A stretch of 39,451 nucleotides of DNA from an uncultured Duganella sp. (GTDB taxonomy: Bacteria; Pseudomonadota; Gammaproteobacteria; Burkholderiales; Burkholderiaceae), in assembly GCA_946482335.1 (NCBI GenBank), contig CAMLRG010000025.1, positions 1-39,451 of the forward strand, read 5' to 3'. Made by a program: the position numbers and the translations under genes. Shown here in pieces: positions 17,082 to 27,184 of the stretch (its first letter is position 1; each line of letters starts with the position of its first letter). The notes beneath the pieces were generated by a model. It searched no databases, was not told where the DNA came from, and worked only from the letters and a program-made list of their open reading frames with translations.

Positions 17082-18938
17082 ATGAATCAGCCCGTTATGG
17101 GAGGCGTTGCAACCATGAACGCACCAGCTTACATCAAACAGCAAAAGCTGATCAATTGGGTGGCGGAAGTCGCCGCATTGACCAAGCCCGACCGCATCTA
17201 CTGGTGCGATGGCTCGCAGGAAGAGTACGACCGCCTGTGCGCTGAAATGGTTGCCGCCGGCACCATGAAAAAGCTGAACGAGGAAAAGCGTCCGAACTCC
17301 TACCTGGCTTGTTCCGACCCGACCGACGTGGCGCGCGTGGAAGACCGCACTTTCATCTGCTCGAAGACGAAAGAGGAAGCCGGCCCGACCAACAACTGGA
17401 TCGACCCGCAGGAAATGCGCGGCACCTTGAATGGCCTGTTCGACGGCTGCATGGTGGGCCGCACCATGTACGTGGTGCCATTCTCGATGGGCCCACTGGG
17501 CTCGCCGATCGCCCACATCGGCGTCGAGCTGTCCGACTCCCCGTACGTGGCCGTCAACATGCGCACCATGACGCGCATGGGCAAGGCCGTGTACGACGTG
17601 CTGGGCACCGACGGCGAATTCGTGCCGGCCATCCATACCGTCGGCATGCCGCTGGCAGCCGGCCAGAAGGATGTGCCATGGCCGTGCAACGCTACCAAAT
17701 ACATCGTACATTTCCCTGAGACCCGCGAAATCTGGTCCTACGGCTCCGGCTACGGCGGCAACGCGCTGCTGGGCAAGAAGTGCTTCGCGCTGCGCATCGC
17801 CTCGACCATGGGCCGCGACCAGGGCTGGCTGGCCGAGCACATGCTGGTGCTGGGCGTCACCTCGCCCGAAGGCAAGAAGCATCACGTCGCCGCCGCCTTC
17901 CCGAGCGCCTGCGGCAAGACCAACTTCGCGATGCTGATCCCGCCGGCAGGCTTTGACGGCTGGAAGGTCACGACGATCGGCGACGACATCGCCTGGATCA
18001 AGCCCGGCAAGGATGGCCGCCTGTACGCGATCAACCCAGAGGCCGGCTATTTCGGCGTGGCCCCAGGCACCAACGACAAGACCAACCCCAACTGCATGGC
18101 GAGCCTGAAGCGCGATGTGATCTTCACGAACGTGGCGCTCACCGACGACGGCGACGTGTGGTGGGAAGGCATGACCGACACACCGCCGGCTCACTGCATC
18201 GACTGGCAGGGCAAGGACTGGACGCCGGCCATCGCCAAGGAAGCCGGCGCCAAGGCCGCGCACCCCAACGCCCGTTTCACGGTGGCGGCCACCAACAACC
18301 CGGTGCTCGACGCCGAGTGGGACAACCCGGCTGGCGTGCCGATCGACGCCTTCATCTTCGGCGGCCGCCGCTCGACCACCGTGCCGCTGGTGACCGAAGC
18401 GCGCAACTGGATCGAAGGCGTGTACATGGCCGCGACCATGGGTTCCGAAACCACCGCTGCAGCCGCCGGCCAGCAGGGCGTGGTGCGCCGTGACCCGTTC
18501 GCCATGCTGCCGTTCATGGGCTACAACATGAGCGACTACTTCCAGCACTGGCTGGACATGGGCAAGCGCCTGGAAGGCAAGGGCGCCGCCCTGCCGAAGA
18601 TCTTCTGCGTCAACTGGTTCCGCACCGACGAGAACGGCCACTTCGTCTGGCCTGGCTTCGGCGACAATATGCGCGTGCTGAAGTGGATGCTGGAGCGCGT
18701 GGAAGGCACCGGTGGCGGCGTCGAGAACATCTTCGGCACCACCCCGCGCTACGGCGACATCATGTGGGACGGCCTGCCGTTCACCCCCGAGGAGTTCGAG
18801 ACCATCACCTCGATCGACAAGGATGCATGGCGCGCCGAACTGAAGCTGCACGCCGAACTGTTCGAAAAACTGGCCTATCACCTGCCGCAAGAGCTGAAGG
18901 ACAATATGGCCAAGCTGGAGCAGCGCCTGAACGGCTAA
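17082..18938 (+). CDS. pckG: Phosphoenolpyruvate carboxykinase (GTP)
   Basis: A 618-residue gluconeogenic enzyme converting oxaloacetate and GTP to PEP, GDP and CO2. It carries the GTP-type P-loop FPSACGKTN (residues 273-281) with the reactive cysteine, GDDIAWI metal/nucleotide motif, [12 protein letters not shown] and NWFRTDENG. Length and motifs fit GTP-dependent rather than ATP-dependent PEPCK. The ATG at 17082 follows GGAGG by 4 nt. It is transcribed alone, with a long leader. Stop is one base from the convergent gene. Confidence 0.97.
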   Translation: MNQPVMGGVATMNAPAYIKQQKLINWVAEVAALTKPDRIYWCDGSQEEYDRLCAEMVAAGTMKKLNEEKRPNSYLACSDPTDVARVEDRTFICSKTKEEAGPTNNWIDPQEMRGTLNGLFDGCMVGRTMYVVPFSMGPLGSPIAHIGVELSDSPYVAVNMRTMTRMGKAVYDVLGTDGEFVPAIHTVGMPLAAGQKDVPWPCNATKYIVHFPETREIWSYGSGYGGNALLGKKCFALRIASTMGRDQGWLAEHMLVLGVTSPEGKKHHVAAAFPSACGKTNFAMLIPPAGFDGWKVTTIGDDIAWIKPGKDGRLYAINPEAGYFGVAPGTNDKTNPNCMASLKRDVIFTNVALTDDGDVWWEGMTDTPPAHCIDWQGKDWTPAIAKEAGAKAAHPNARFTVAATNNPVLDAEWDNPAGVPIDAFIFGGRRSTTVPLVTEARNWIEGVYMAATMGSETTAAAAGQQGVVRRDPFAMLPFMGYNMSDYFQHWLDMGKRLEGKGAALPKIFCVNWFRTDENGHFVWPGFGDNMRVLKWMLERVEGTGGGVENIFGTTPRYGDIMWDGLPFTPEEFETITSIDKDAWRAELKLHAELFEKLAYHLPQELKDNMAKLEQRLNG

Positions 18939-18939
18939 G

Positions 18940-19653
18940 CTATTGGCCGGAGGTGGTGGGCATAGGTGGCAAGCCCATCATCCTGCGGCGGATATCGAGG
19001 GCATTTTCGTCCTCGATCATGACCGGCTTGCCGGAGGCCAGCTGCGTGCCATAGCGCTGCGGCTGGCCTTTCGCTACCAGCAGACGGTCTTCGGCTTGCG
19101 CCAGCTGGCTGCCGGGGACATCGTTCTGCGCCTGCGCTTCGCGCAAGGCCGGCAGCAGCGCTTCCATGTCCCTGGGAGGCGTGCGCATCAGCACCGCGAA
19201 GGCATTCTGTGCCAACTCCGGCCCGGCGAAATGCACCCCCGGCCAACCGTGTGAAGCCACGATTTGCTTCAGCCGCGCCAATTCCTTGCGGTCGCGCGCC
19301 GCATCGCGTTTGCCGGGCGCGCCCATGCCTTCCAGTGCGCGGATGGCGGCCAGCTCGCGGCTATCCAGCACCTTGCGCCGGACGACAATCTCTTCCCCTG
19401 TGATGGTAGTGGCCTTGCCGCCGGAACGCACGGTCACCCGTGCATTGCCGCGCGCGCGTGCGATGCCGCGGTGGTCCTGTTCGACTTGGTTGCCTTCCAG
19501 CTGCACCGTTTGCGGCTGGCCGATCGGCAGCATCACGCGCGACACTTCCTTGCCTGCCGCCATGGTGATGACGCTGATACGGCTGGGTTCGGCGCTGAGG
19601 GCCGGCCCGCAGGCCGCCAACAGCAGCAGCGCGATCTGGAAATTGTTCGCCAT
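18940..19653 (-). CDS. Exported DUF6624-like protein
   Basis: A 237-residue protein. The N-terminus is hydrophobic and contains LLLLAAC-G (Cys15), matching a lipobox, though the usual basic n-region is missing; it could instead be cleaved after ALSA. Residues about 30-95 form a beta-rich, unassigned part. The C-terminal half (LKQIVASHGWPG, then DRLLVAKGQPQRYGTQL) resembles DUF6624. Its biochemical role is unknown. Convergent with pckG at one-base distance. Confidence 0.65.
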   Translation of the reverse strand: MANNFQIALLLLAACGPALSAEPSRISVITMAAGKEVSRVMLPIGQPQTVQLEGNQVEQDHRGIARARGNARVTVRSGGKATTITGEEIVVRRKVLDSRELAAIRALEGMGAPGKRDAARDRKELARLKQIVASHGWPGVHFAGPELAQNAFAVLMRTPPRDMEALLPALREAQAQNDVPGSQLAQAEDRLLVAKGQPQRYGTQLASGKPVMIEDENALDIRRRMMGLPPMPTTSGQ

Positions 19654-19693
19654 GTAAAGACATTACCAAAGCCAAAGGCAGGGAGGAGCACGG

Positions 19694-19792
19694 ATGACCC
19701 GCAGCGGGCCGTCCGTGACAAAGGGAGAGTTTGGCGGAGCGCTAAAAGTTATCATGCCGGCTTTCTGCACAAGCGCCGCCTGCGCCGCATGA
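19694..19792 (+). CDS. Possible 32-residue small ORF
   Basis: An ATG at 19694 sits 6 nt after a strong GGAGGA. The ORF (starting MTRSGPSVTKGEF, ending CTSAACAA) runs to TGA at 19790-19792, which overlaps the ATG of the next small ORF as ATGA. No family recognised. It may be a real micro-gene or the 5' part of a frameshifted gene. Confidence 0.3.
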   Translation: MTRSGPSVTKGEFGGALKVIMPAFCTSAACAA

Positions 19793-19890
19793 TCGCGGCC
19801 CCGCAACTGTACGAGCGCTATGACAATGCGCGTGCGCTGAGCGCCAGCATCATCAAACGCATCGATGTCCTGTACAAGGAAGGCGAGTGA
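19789..19890 (+). CDS. Possible 33-residue small ORF, coupled to the previous one
   Basis: MIAAPQLYERYDNARALSAS begins this ORF, which ends IDVLYKEGE. Its codon usage looks coding, and the same frame stays open upstream (FLHKRRLRRM) without a usable start, so the upstream part may have been lost by a frameshift. It has no Shine-Dalgarno of its own and overlaps the preceding stop by ATGA. Function unknown. Confidence 0.3.
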   Translation: MIAAPQLYERYDNARALSASIIKRIDVLYKEGE

Positions 19891-19910
19891 ATTTTTATAC
19901 AAATTTTCCC

Positions 19911-19940
19911 TTGACACTACATTCGTGAAGAGAGCAGAAT
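19911..19940 (+). promoter_or_regulatory. Promoter of the leader peptide/GNAT operon
   Basis: A perfect TTGACA (19911-19916), an 18-bp spacer and CAGAAT (19935-19940). An A/T-only stretch just upstream (about 19891-19908) resembles an UP element. Predicted start of transcription is near 19947, giving a leader of about 230 nt before the acetyltransferase gene. Confidence 0.65.
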
Positions 19941-19985
19941 CAGCGCTCGTTAGTATTTCATAAACCAGATTAAGAAAGGACGACC

Positions 19986-20027
19986 ATGCCACGTACGGCT
20001 ATCAATTGCTTTAAGCACATCAGATAG
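19986..20027 (+). CDS. 13-residue leader peptide MPRTAINCFKHIR
   Basis: ATG at 19986 is preceded by AAAGGA at 5-nt spacing and the ORF ends with TAG at 20025-20027. A GC-rich hairpin begins at the very next base, so a ribosome paused at the stop would cover its 5' arm. A strong terminator follows before the acetyltransferase gene. This is the architecture of ribosome-mediated attenuation. The peptide is not enriched in one amino acid, so arrest by a small molecule seems more likely than codon starvation. Not a known leader that I recognise. Confidence 0.6.
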   Translation: MPRTAINCFKHIR

Positions 20028-20075
20028 CCCCGATGCGCGTGCGCTCGGGGCCTCTGGCGAATCGCCACCCCCGAG
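20028..20075 (+). promoter_or_regulatory. Mutually exclusive attenuator hairpins
   Basis: CCCCGA (20028-20033) can pair with TCGGGG (20045-20050), extended by an inner GCG/CGC stem. Alternatively CTCGGGG (20044-20050) can pair with CCCCGAG (20069-20075) around a TGGCG-AAT-CGCCA stem-loop. The middle segment cannot do both, and its CGGGG also complements the terminator's 5' arm (CCCCG, 20097-20101). Confidence 0.6.
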
Positions 20076-20096
20076 CCGGACGTCCTGCGACGAAGA

Positions 20097-20131
20097 CCCC
20101 GGTAAGGAAACTTGCCGGGGTTTTTGTTTTT
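20097..20131 (+). terminator. Intrinsic terminator between leader peptide and acetyltransferase
   Basis: CCCCGGTAAG-GAAA-CTTGCCGGGG forms a 10-bp stem (one T-G wobble) capped by a GNRA tetraloop at 20097-20120, followed by TTTTTGTTTTT. It lies 45 nt before the acetyltransferase ATG, so expression requires read-through or anti-termination. Confidence 0.85.
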
Positions 20132-20175
20132 GGGTCCCGGCACCAGCAATGAGCAACAAAAGAAGGAGTGAATAA

Positions 20176-20664
20176 ATGCGACCGTACCAACGCTTCCTGA
20201 GGAAATGGATCACGACCAACCTGCACCTGGTCACCAAGGAGAATTTTGCCGATATCGCCGAACTGGAACTGCATGAGCACCAGCAAGACCATGCCGCCGC
20301 CACCATGTACGCGATCGCGGAAGCGAGCTTCCATCCCAACTACCACTGCCGCGCCATCGCCGACAAGGATGGGGTGGTCGGTTTCCTGATGTACGCCGCG
20401 CCCGGCGAGGACGATGAGCCGGGCGATTACGCGATCTACCACCTGATGGTCGACCGCCGCTTCCAGGGCCGGGGCCACGGCCGCCGCGCCGTTGAGCTGG
20501 CGCTGGCGGAAATCGGCAAGCACGGCGACGTGCAGCGCATCTGGACCAGCTACCAGCCCGGCAATGAAGTGGCAAAAGAACTCTACGCCGCCTGCGGCTT
20601 TATCGAGGCCGGGGTAGAGGAGGACGGTGAGATGTATGCCGTCTGGACGCCGGACCCGTATTGA
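20176..20664 (+). CDS. GNAT acetyltransferase, spermidine/diamine (BltD/SpeG-like) type
   Basis: A 162-residue acetyl-CoA-dependent N-acetyltransferase. GNAT motif A is visible as YHLMVDRRFQGRGHGRRAVELAL, with the Q/RxxGxG/A pyrophosphate loop, and motif B as SYQPGNEVAKELYAACGF. The preceding strand VVGFLMY resembles polyamine acetyltransferases of the BltD/SpeG group, so a polyamine or related amine substrate is likely but not proven. AGGAG lies 7 nt before the ATG. It is controlled by the leader peptide and terminator upstream. TetR follows 40 nt later from its own promoter. Confidence 0.85.
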   Translation: MRPYQRFLRKWITTNLHLVTKENFADIAELELHEHQQDHAAATMYAIAEASFHPNYHCRAIADKDGVVGFLMYAAPGEDDEPGDYAIYHLMVDRRFQGRGHGRRAVELALAEIGKHGDVQRIWTSYQPGNEVAKELYAACGFIEAGVEEDGEMYAVWTPDPY

Positions 20665-20669
20665 AACGC

Positions 20670-20697
20670 TTGCTATTTCGCACAGGTGTGCTAAAGT
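20670..20697 (+). promoter_or_regulatory. tetR promoter with operator copy 1
   Basis: TTGCTA (20670-20675), a 16-bp spacer and TAAAGT (20692-20697). The spacer holds TTCGCACA-GG-TGTGCTAA (20677-20694), a near-perfect 18-bp palindrome repeated perfectly at 21368-21385. A repressor bound here would block RNA polymerase, so autoregulation by the TetR protein is inferred. The -10 ends 7 nt before the ATG. Confidence 0.75.
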
Positions 20698-20704
20698 TTG
20701 GGCC

Positions 20705-21322
20705 ATGGACACCCTGACCAGCAAAAGCGAGGCAACCTTCGCCACCATCCTGGAAGCCGCCATGGAAATGGCCGCAGCGGAAGGCATCGGCAAGCTATCG
20801 CTGGGCGAAATCGCCAAGCGCACCGGCATCAGCAAGAGCGGGGTGTTTTCGCGCGTGGGTTCGCTGGAACAGTTGCAATGCGCTGTGCTGGACGAGTATG
20901 ACCGCCGCTTCGCAGCCGAAGTCTTCATGCCTTCGCTGCAACTGCCGCGCGGTTTGCCGCGCCTGCAGGCGCAGGTGGCGGCCTGGTTCCAGCGCGCCGC
21001 CGACGAAGCGCTGCGCACCACCTGCCTGTACACGGCAGGCGCATTCGAGTTCGACGATTACGAAGACAACACGGTGCGCGACCGGCTGGCGCAAGGCGTG
21101 GTGACCTGGCGCGCCTCGCTGCGCAAGACCGTGCTGCAAGCGATGGAAGCCGGCCAGCTGCGCCCGGACACCGATCCCGAACAATTGGTGTTCGAGATTT
21201 ACAGCCTGGTGGTGGGCTTGCTGCACGACGCCCGCTTCCTGCACGACGGACAATCGCCGCGCCATGCGCAGCGTGCCTTCAACCGCCTGATTTCGACGTA
21301 CAAGAGCTTTAACGATTTGTGA
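20705..21322 (+). CDS. TetR/AcrR-family transcriptional regulator
   Basis: A 205-residue repressor. The N-terminal helix-turn-helix (about residues 12-58) includes ILEAAMEMAAAEGIGKLSLG, then EIAKRTGISKSGVFSRVGSLE; the C-terminal all-helical domain (TetR_C type, with FEFDDYEDNTVRDRL) would bind an effector. ATG 20705 has no Shine-Dalgarno and lies 7 nt after the -10, suggesting a leaderless mRNA. Its likely operator occurs in its own promoter and again upstream of the next two genes. An intrinsic terminator follows the gene. Confidence 0.92.
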   Translation: MDTLTSKSEATFATILEAAMEMAAAEGIGKLSLGEIAKRTGISKSGVFSRVGSLEQLQCAVLDEYDRRFAAEVFMPSLQLPRGLPRLQAQVAAWFQRAADEALRTTCLYTAGAFEFDDYEDNTVRDRLAQGVVTWRASLRKTVLQAMEAGQLRPDTDPEQLVFEIYSLVVGLLHDARFLHDGQSPRHAQRAFNRLISTYKSFNDL

Positions 21323-21329
21323 GAGGGTT

Positions 21330-21359
21330 GCCGCAGGGTCATGCCTGCGGCCTTTTTTT
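21330..21359 (+). terminator. Intrinsic terminator after tetR
   Basis: GCCGCAGG (21330-21337) pairs with CCTGCGGC (21344-21351) around GTCATG, followed after one C by seven T residues. It separates tetR from the downstream pair, which must therefore have its own promoter at the second operator. Confidence 0.9.
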
Positions 21360-21367
21360 GAACGTAA

Positions 21368-21385
21368 TTCGCACAGGTGTGCGAA
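21368..21385. promoter_or_regulatory. Operator copy 2, perfect 18-bp palindrome
   Basis: TTCGCACAGGTGTGCGAA is perfectly self-complementary and differs from the site in the tetR promoter by one base. A TTGAAC at 21358-21363 may be the -35; the -10 is unclear. It is 14 nt upstream of the small membrane peptide gene. The shared site defines a local TetR regulon. Confidence 0.8.
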
Positions 21386-21399
21386 AAAAGGAGAAGGAA

Positions 21400-21516
21400 A
21401 TGCGCTACTTACTTTTGCTGGTGCCGGTCGGCATCTACTTCCTGAGCCACAGCAGCCTGTGGGGCATCCTGCGTGGGCTACCGAAGAGCAATAGCGATTT
21501 CGGCGAAACCTACTAA
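21400..21516 (+). CDS. 38-residue single-pass membrane peptide
   Basis: ATG 21400 follows AAAGGAGAAGGAA, an excellent ribosome site. The product starts MRYLLLLVPVGIYFLSHSSL, a single hydrophobic helix, and ends with a short polar tail (GLPKSNSDFGETY). It is first in a two-gene unit with the isomerase-like gene 9 nt downstream and lies directly under the TetR operator. Its role is unknown; membrane insertion is inferred from composition. Confidence 0.7.
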   Translation: MRYLLLLVPVGIYFLSHSSLWGILRGLPKSNSDFGETY

Positions 21517-21525
21517 GGTGCTGCC

Positions 21526-22131
21526 ATGGTCCTCGACTTTTACTTCGATTTCGCCTCCGGCTACTCATACTTCGCTGCGCGCCGTATCGAATGGCTGGCA
21601 GCGGCCAACGGCGCCACCGTGCGCTGGCATCCTGTGCTGCTGCCGGCGCTGACCCAGGCCACCGGGGTGCCGCCTTCGCCCGTGGTGCCGATGAAGTGGC
21701 GCTACGTCACGCGCGACATGCAGCGTACCGCGCAGGAAGAGGCGATCCCTTTCAACCCATCAGGCGCCTTCCCGCAAATGCTGGTGGCGCCCGGCCGCGC
21801 CATGCTGTGGATCCGCGCCAACCAGGGCGACGATGCGGCGGTGGCATTCGCACGCACCTGTTTCCAGGCTTATTACGCCGATGGCGTGGACATCGCCGAC
21901 AAGGCGGTGCTGTTGGGAATTGCCGAGAGCCAGGGCATCGATGGCGCCGCCTTCCTCGCCGGACTGGAAGACCCGGCGGTCAAGGCGCAATTCAAGCAGG
22001 GTAACGAAGATGCGCTGGCGCAGGGCGTGTTCGGCGTACCCTTCGTATTGGCCGATGGCGAGCCATTCTGGGGGTATGACCGCTTCCCGCAACTGGAGCG
22101 CTGGCTGGCAGCCGCGCGCAAGGCCGCCTAG
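21526..22131 (+). CDS. 2-hydroxychromene-2-carboxylate isomerase-like (DsbA/GST-kappa fold)
   Basis: A 201-residue cytoplasmic protein of the DsbA-like thioredoxin superfamily, HCCA isomerase branch. The N-terminal FYFDFASGYSYFAARRIEWL has serine where DsbA has CxxC, as in glutathione-dependent isomerases and kappa GSTs. The C-terminal GVFGVPFVLADGEPFWGYDR is the family signature with the cis-Pro. True HCCA isomerases act in naphthalene breakdown; no such pathway is here, so glutathione-linked detoxification under TetR control is a better guess. The stop codon nests with that of the convergent gene in CTAG. Confidence 0.88.
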   Translation: MVLDFYFDFASGYSYFAARRIEWLAAANGATVRWHPVLLPALTQATGVPPSPVVPMKWRYVTRDMQRTAQEEAIPFNPSGAFPQMLVAPGRAMLWIRANQGDDAAVAFARTCFQAYYADGVDIADKAVLLGIAESQGIDGAAFLAGLEDPAVKAQFKQGNEDALAQGVFGVPFVLADGEPFWGYDRFPQLERWLAAARKAA

Positions 22132-22997
22132 CGCCGCAACTGCTCGAGCGTCAGCCAAAGCTCCTTGCGCGCGAGCGGTGTTTCCGGCGGCAGGCCGGGA
22201 TTGGGCAGCTCGATGACGCGGCGTTTGCCCAGCGCCGCCATGTCCAGCATGTCGCGGTAATAGCCAAGCAACAGGCGGTCGAAGGAGCCGTCCGCTTGTG
22301 CCGCTTCCAATCCGCGCCGGATATCCTCGGCCAGGCTGGCGTTATCGCGATGCACAAAGAAGTAATCGGCGGCAGGGTAGTGCAGTACCAGGTAAGGATC
22401 GGCCGCCAGGCCCTGGTGGCGCGCCAACTCCGACCAGATTTCATTGACCGAGCGCGGCACCGCATCGATGCGCTGCGCCTTCAGCATGCCGAACAGGCGG
22501 TTGTAGCTGGGCACGGTGGCCGGCTCCAGGCCGGCGGCCCGCAGCACCGGCAGGTCGGGCCAGTCCTGGCCCAGCGCCATGCGGATGCCTTGCAGGTCAC
22601 GCGCGCTGCGCACCTCGCGCAGCCAGTCGCGCCGGTCCTCGCGCAACAACAGGATGCGCCAGCCGATCAAGCCTTTGGAAATGGGAATGCGCACCGGCAG
22701 CATTTGCGCCTCGCGTTCGGCGGAAGTCATGGTGCCGACCACGTGCACCTGGCCGGAATTGGCAAGCAGTTCGGCGATGGCACGGTTCTGCTGCCGGTAC
22801 AGCGGCGCCAGCTCCGCGCGGTAATGGCTGCCGGACTTGGCCAGGGCCAGCTGCAGCAAGTCGAAGCCATAGTCCGATTTGCCGTTTTCGAATACTTCGG
22901 GAGCCGCGTAATAGACCGTGCCGGCCGATACCCCGCCGGCGGCCAGCGCGCAAGCGCAAAGCAGCAACAGGCGCAACTGGCGATAGAGCGCAGGCAT
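22128..22997 (-). CDS. Periplasmic solute-binding-like protein
   Basis: A 289-residue secreted protein. The signal peptide (YRQLRLLLLCACALAAGGVSA) is followed by a two-lobe layout typical of ABC-type amino-acid-binding proteins (SBP_bac_3-like), with segments such as ALGQDWPDLPVLRAAGLEP and SVNEIWSELARH. No permease or ATPase gene is nearby, so it may act as a sensor or orphan binding protein. ATG 22997 is chosen for GGAGG 4 nt upstream; a GTG at 23012 is an alternative. Confidence 0.75.
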   Translation of the reverse strand: MPALYRQLRLLLLCACALAAGGVSAGTVYYAAPEVFENGKSDYGFDLLQLALAKSGSHYRAELAPLYRQQNRAIAELLANSGQVHVVGTMTSAEREAQMLPVRIPISKGLIGWRILLLREDRRDWLREVRSARDLQGIRMALGQDWPDLPVLRAAGLEPATVPSYNRLFGMLKAQRIDAVPRSVNEIWSELARHQGLAADPYLVLHYPAADYFFVHRDNASLAEDIRRGLEAAQADGSFDRLLLGYYRDMLDMAALGKRRVIELPNPGLPPETPLARKELWLTLEQLRR

Positions 22998-23027
22998 GCT
23001 GCCTCCGCGCACGGGAAATGGAGTTAC

Positions 23028-23500
23028 TTACATTGTAGTAGGCGGTAGCGCCACATCAACCCATTGCGCGCCGGTCAGGGTCGCCATGCGTTCCGGGCAG
23101 ATGCGCACGGCCGCATTGATCGCGCCGCCGGCGGGTATCACTTCCTTGTACTCGCGCAGCGAAACATCGCAATAGACCGGGATCGGCGCTGGCAAGCCGA
23201 AAGGACAGACGCCGCCGACCGGGTGGCCGGTCAGCGCCTCTACTTCGTCCGCCCCCAGCATGCGCGCCTTGGCGCCGAAGTGGGCCTTGAACTTCTTGTT
23301 GTCCAGCCGCGCATCGCCGCGCGTGACCACCAGCACGATGCCGTCGTCCATGCGCAGCGAAAGCGTCTTGGCGATCTGGCCCGGCTCGACGCCGTGCGCA
23401 GCCGCCGCCAGGGCCACGGTGGCGGTGCTCTCCGCCAGTTCGATCACTTCCAGGTCCGGCGCATGCCGCGCCAGGAAGTCTTTGACGGAGTGCAGGCTCA

Positions 23501-23501
<1 letters not shown>
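23028..23501 (-). CDS. YbaK/EbsC-family aminoacyl-tRNA deacylase
   Basis: A 157-residue protein of the YbaK/ProX editing family, which hydrolyses mischarged tRNAs such as Cys- or Ala-tRNA(Pro). The motifs VLVVTRGDARLDNKKFKAHF and GHPVGGVCPFGLPAPIPVY contain the conserved Lys and the GxxPFG-like loop. It is coupled to uvrA: its ATG (23501-23499) shares one base with the uvrA TAA. The exact tRNA substrate is not predictable from sequence. Confidence 0.9.
23032..23059 (-). promoter_or_regulatory. Possible promoter of the solute-binding-like gene, inside ybaK end
   Basis: On the minus strand TTGATG (23059-23054), a 16-bp spacer and TACAAT (23037-23032) lie 35 nt upstream of the ATG at 22997 and overlap the last codons of ybaK. 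This would allow transcription independent of uvrA-ybaK. Confidence 0.45.
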
Positions 23502-26353
<2,852 letters not shown>

Positions 26354-26387
26354 GATTGAGCTAAATCAGTCTCAGTGAGGGCAAATA

Positions 26388-26403
26388 CTGTATATAATAC
26401 CAG
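26388..26403. promoter_or_regulatory. LexA box shared by uvrA and ssb
   Basis: CTGTATATAATACCAG fits CTGT-N8-ACAG with one mismatch (CCAG) and shares the TATATAAT core with the dinB box. It lies in the 127-bp divergent region, as in E. coli, so SOS induction of uvrA is expected. Whether ssb also responds is unknown. Confidence 0.85.
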
Positions 26404-26440
26404 TGATCAAGATTGTCTGCTCGGCTCGGCGAAAAGAAAA

Positions 26441-26446
26441 TATAAT
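26441..26446 (+). promoter_or_regulatory. -10 element for ssb
   Basis: A perfect TATAAT lies 34 nt before the ssb ATG, well downstream of the LexA box. No strong -35 hexamer is visible at normal spacing. Confidence 0.55.
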
Positions 26447-26480
26447 CGCCGTTTAGCAAAAATTCACGTGGGAGTAACAC

Positions 26481-26987
26481 ATGGCATCTGTTAACAAAGT
26501 CATCATCGTTGGCAACCTGGGCCGCGACCCTGAGATCCGCTACATGCCAAGTGGTGATGCGATCGCCAACATCGCTGTTGCGACCTCGTATCGCAGCAAG
26601 GACCGCAACACCGGCGAGCAAAAAGAGCTGACCGAATGGCACCGCATCTCTTTCTTCGGCCGCCTGGCCGAGATCGTTGGCCAGTACCTGAAAAAGGGTT
26701 CTTCCGTCTACGTGGAAGGCCGCCTGCAAACCCGTAAATATACCGACAAAGACGGCATCGAGAAGTATGCTACCGACATCATCGCTGAAAACATGCAGAT
26801 GCTGGGCGGCCGTGGCGATTCCGGCGGCGGCATGGGCGGTGGCATGGGCGGCGGCGACGACATGGGTTACGACGCGCCTCCAGCACGTCCAGCCCCACGC
26901 CCACAGGCCGCACCGGCCCCGGCTCCACGTCCAGCCCCGCGCCCGGCGCCGAACTTCTCGGACATGGACGACGACATCCCGTTCTAA
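26481..26987 (+). CDS. ssb: Single-stranded DNA-binding protein
   Basis: A 168-residue SSB. The OB fold covers about residues 1-110 ([20 protein letters not shown] at the start, with [15 protein letters not shown] and [15 protein letters not shown]). A Gly/Met-rich and Pro/Ala/Arg-rich linker leads to the acidic tip DMDDDIPF, which recruits repair and replication partners. GTGGGAG lies 8 nt before the ATG. Divergent from uvrA; followed by a strong terminator. Confidence 0.98.
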   Translation: MASVNKVIIVGNLGRDPEIRYMPSGDAIANIAVATSYRSKDRNTGEQKELTEWHRISFFGRLAEIVGQYLKKGSSVYVEGRLQTRKYTDKDGIEKYATDIIAENMQMLGGRGDSGGGMGGGMGGGDDMGYDAPPARPAPRPQAAPAPAPRPAPRPAPNFSDMDDDIPF

Positions 26988-27013
26988 GATACACCTCAGA
27001 ACAAGTTGTAAAC

Positions 27014-27049
27014 AAAGCCCCGTAACTCATTGAGGTTACGGGGCTTTTT
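27014..27049. terminator. Intrinsic terminator after ssb
   Basis: AAAGCCCCGTAAC (27014-27026) pairs perfectly with GTTACGGGGCTTT (27035-27047), followed by further T residues. The matching A-run on the left makes it potentially bidirectional. Confidence 0.92.
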
Positions 27050-27067
27050 AATTGGATGACTTCATTT

Positions 27068-27097
27068 CGTCAGAAATTTTTGTGATTTTTTCTGACG
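27068..27097. repeat. AT-rich inverted repeat CGTCAGAAA...TTTCTGACG
   Basis: Perfect 9-bp arms (27068-27076 and 27089-27097) around a 12-nt T-rich loop, between the ssb terminator and the ridA stop. It could end the minus-strand ridA transcript, but the stem is AT-rich and the following tract is not a clear T-run on that strand. Confidence 0.45.
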
Positions 27098-27184
27098 GAC
27101 AGTTCAGAAAAACATAACGATACGGGGATCAACCAGACCGTTAAGACCAATGTGCAGGTGTATGTTCTCAACCAGGACGGATCC

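Noticed and set aside
16834..17085. Small ORFs in the pckG leader
   Set aside because: They lack ribosome sites, have low-complexity Arg/Ala composition and overlap each other; the region is better read as an untranslated leader.
20028..20131. A metabolite riboswitch in place of a peptide-based attenuator
   Set aside because: No known aptamer core (SAM, TPP, guanidine, glycine, FMN) could be recognised, and the translated 13-codon ORF ending against the first hairpin fits ribosome control better. A new aptamer cannot be excluded.
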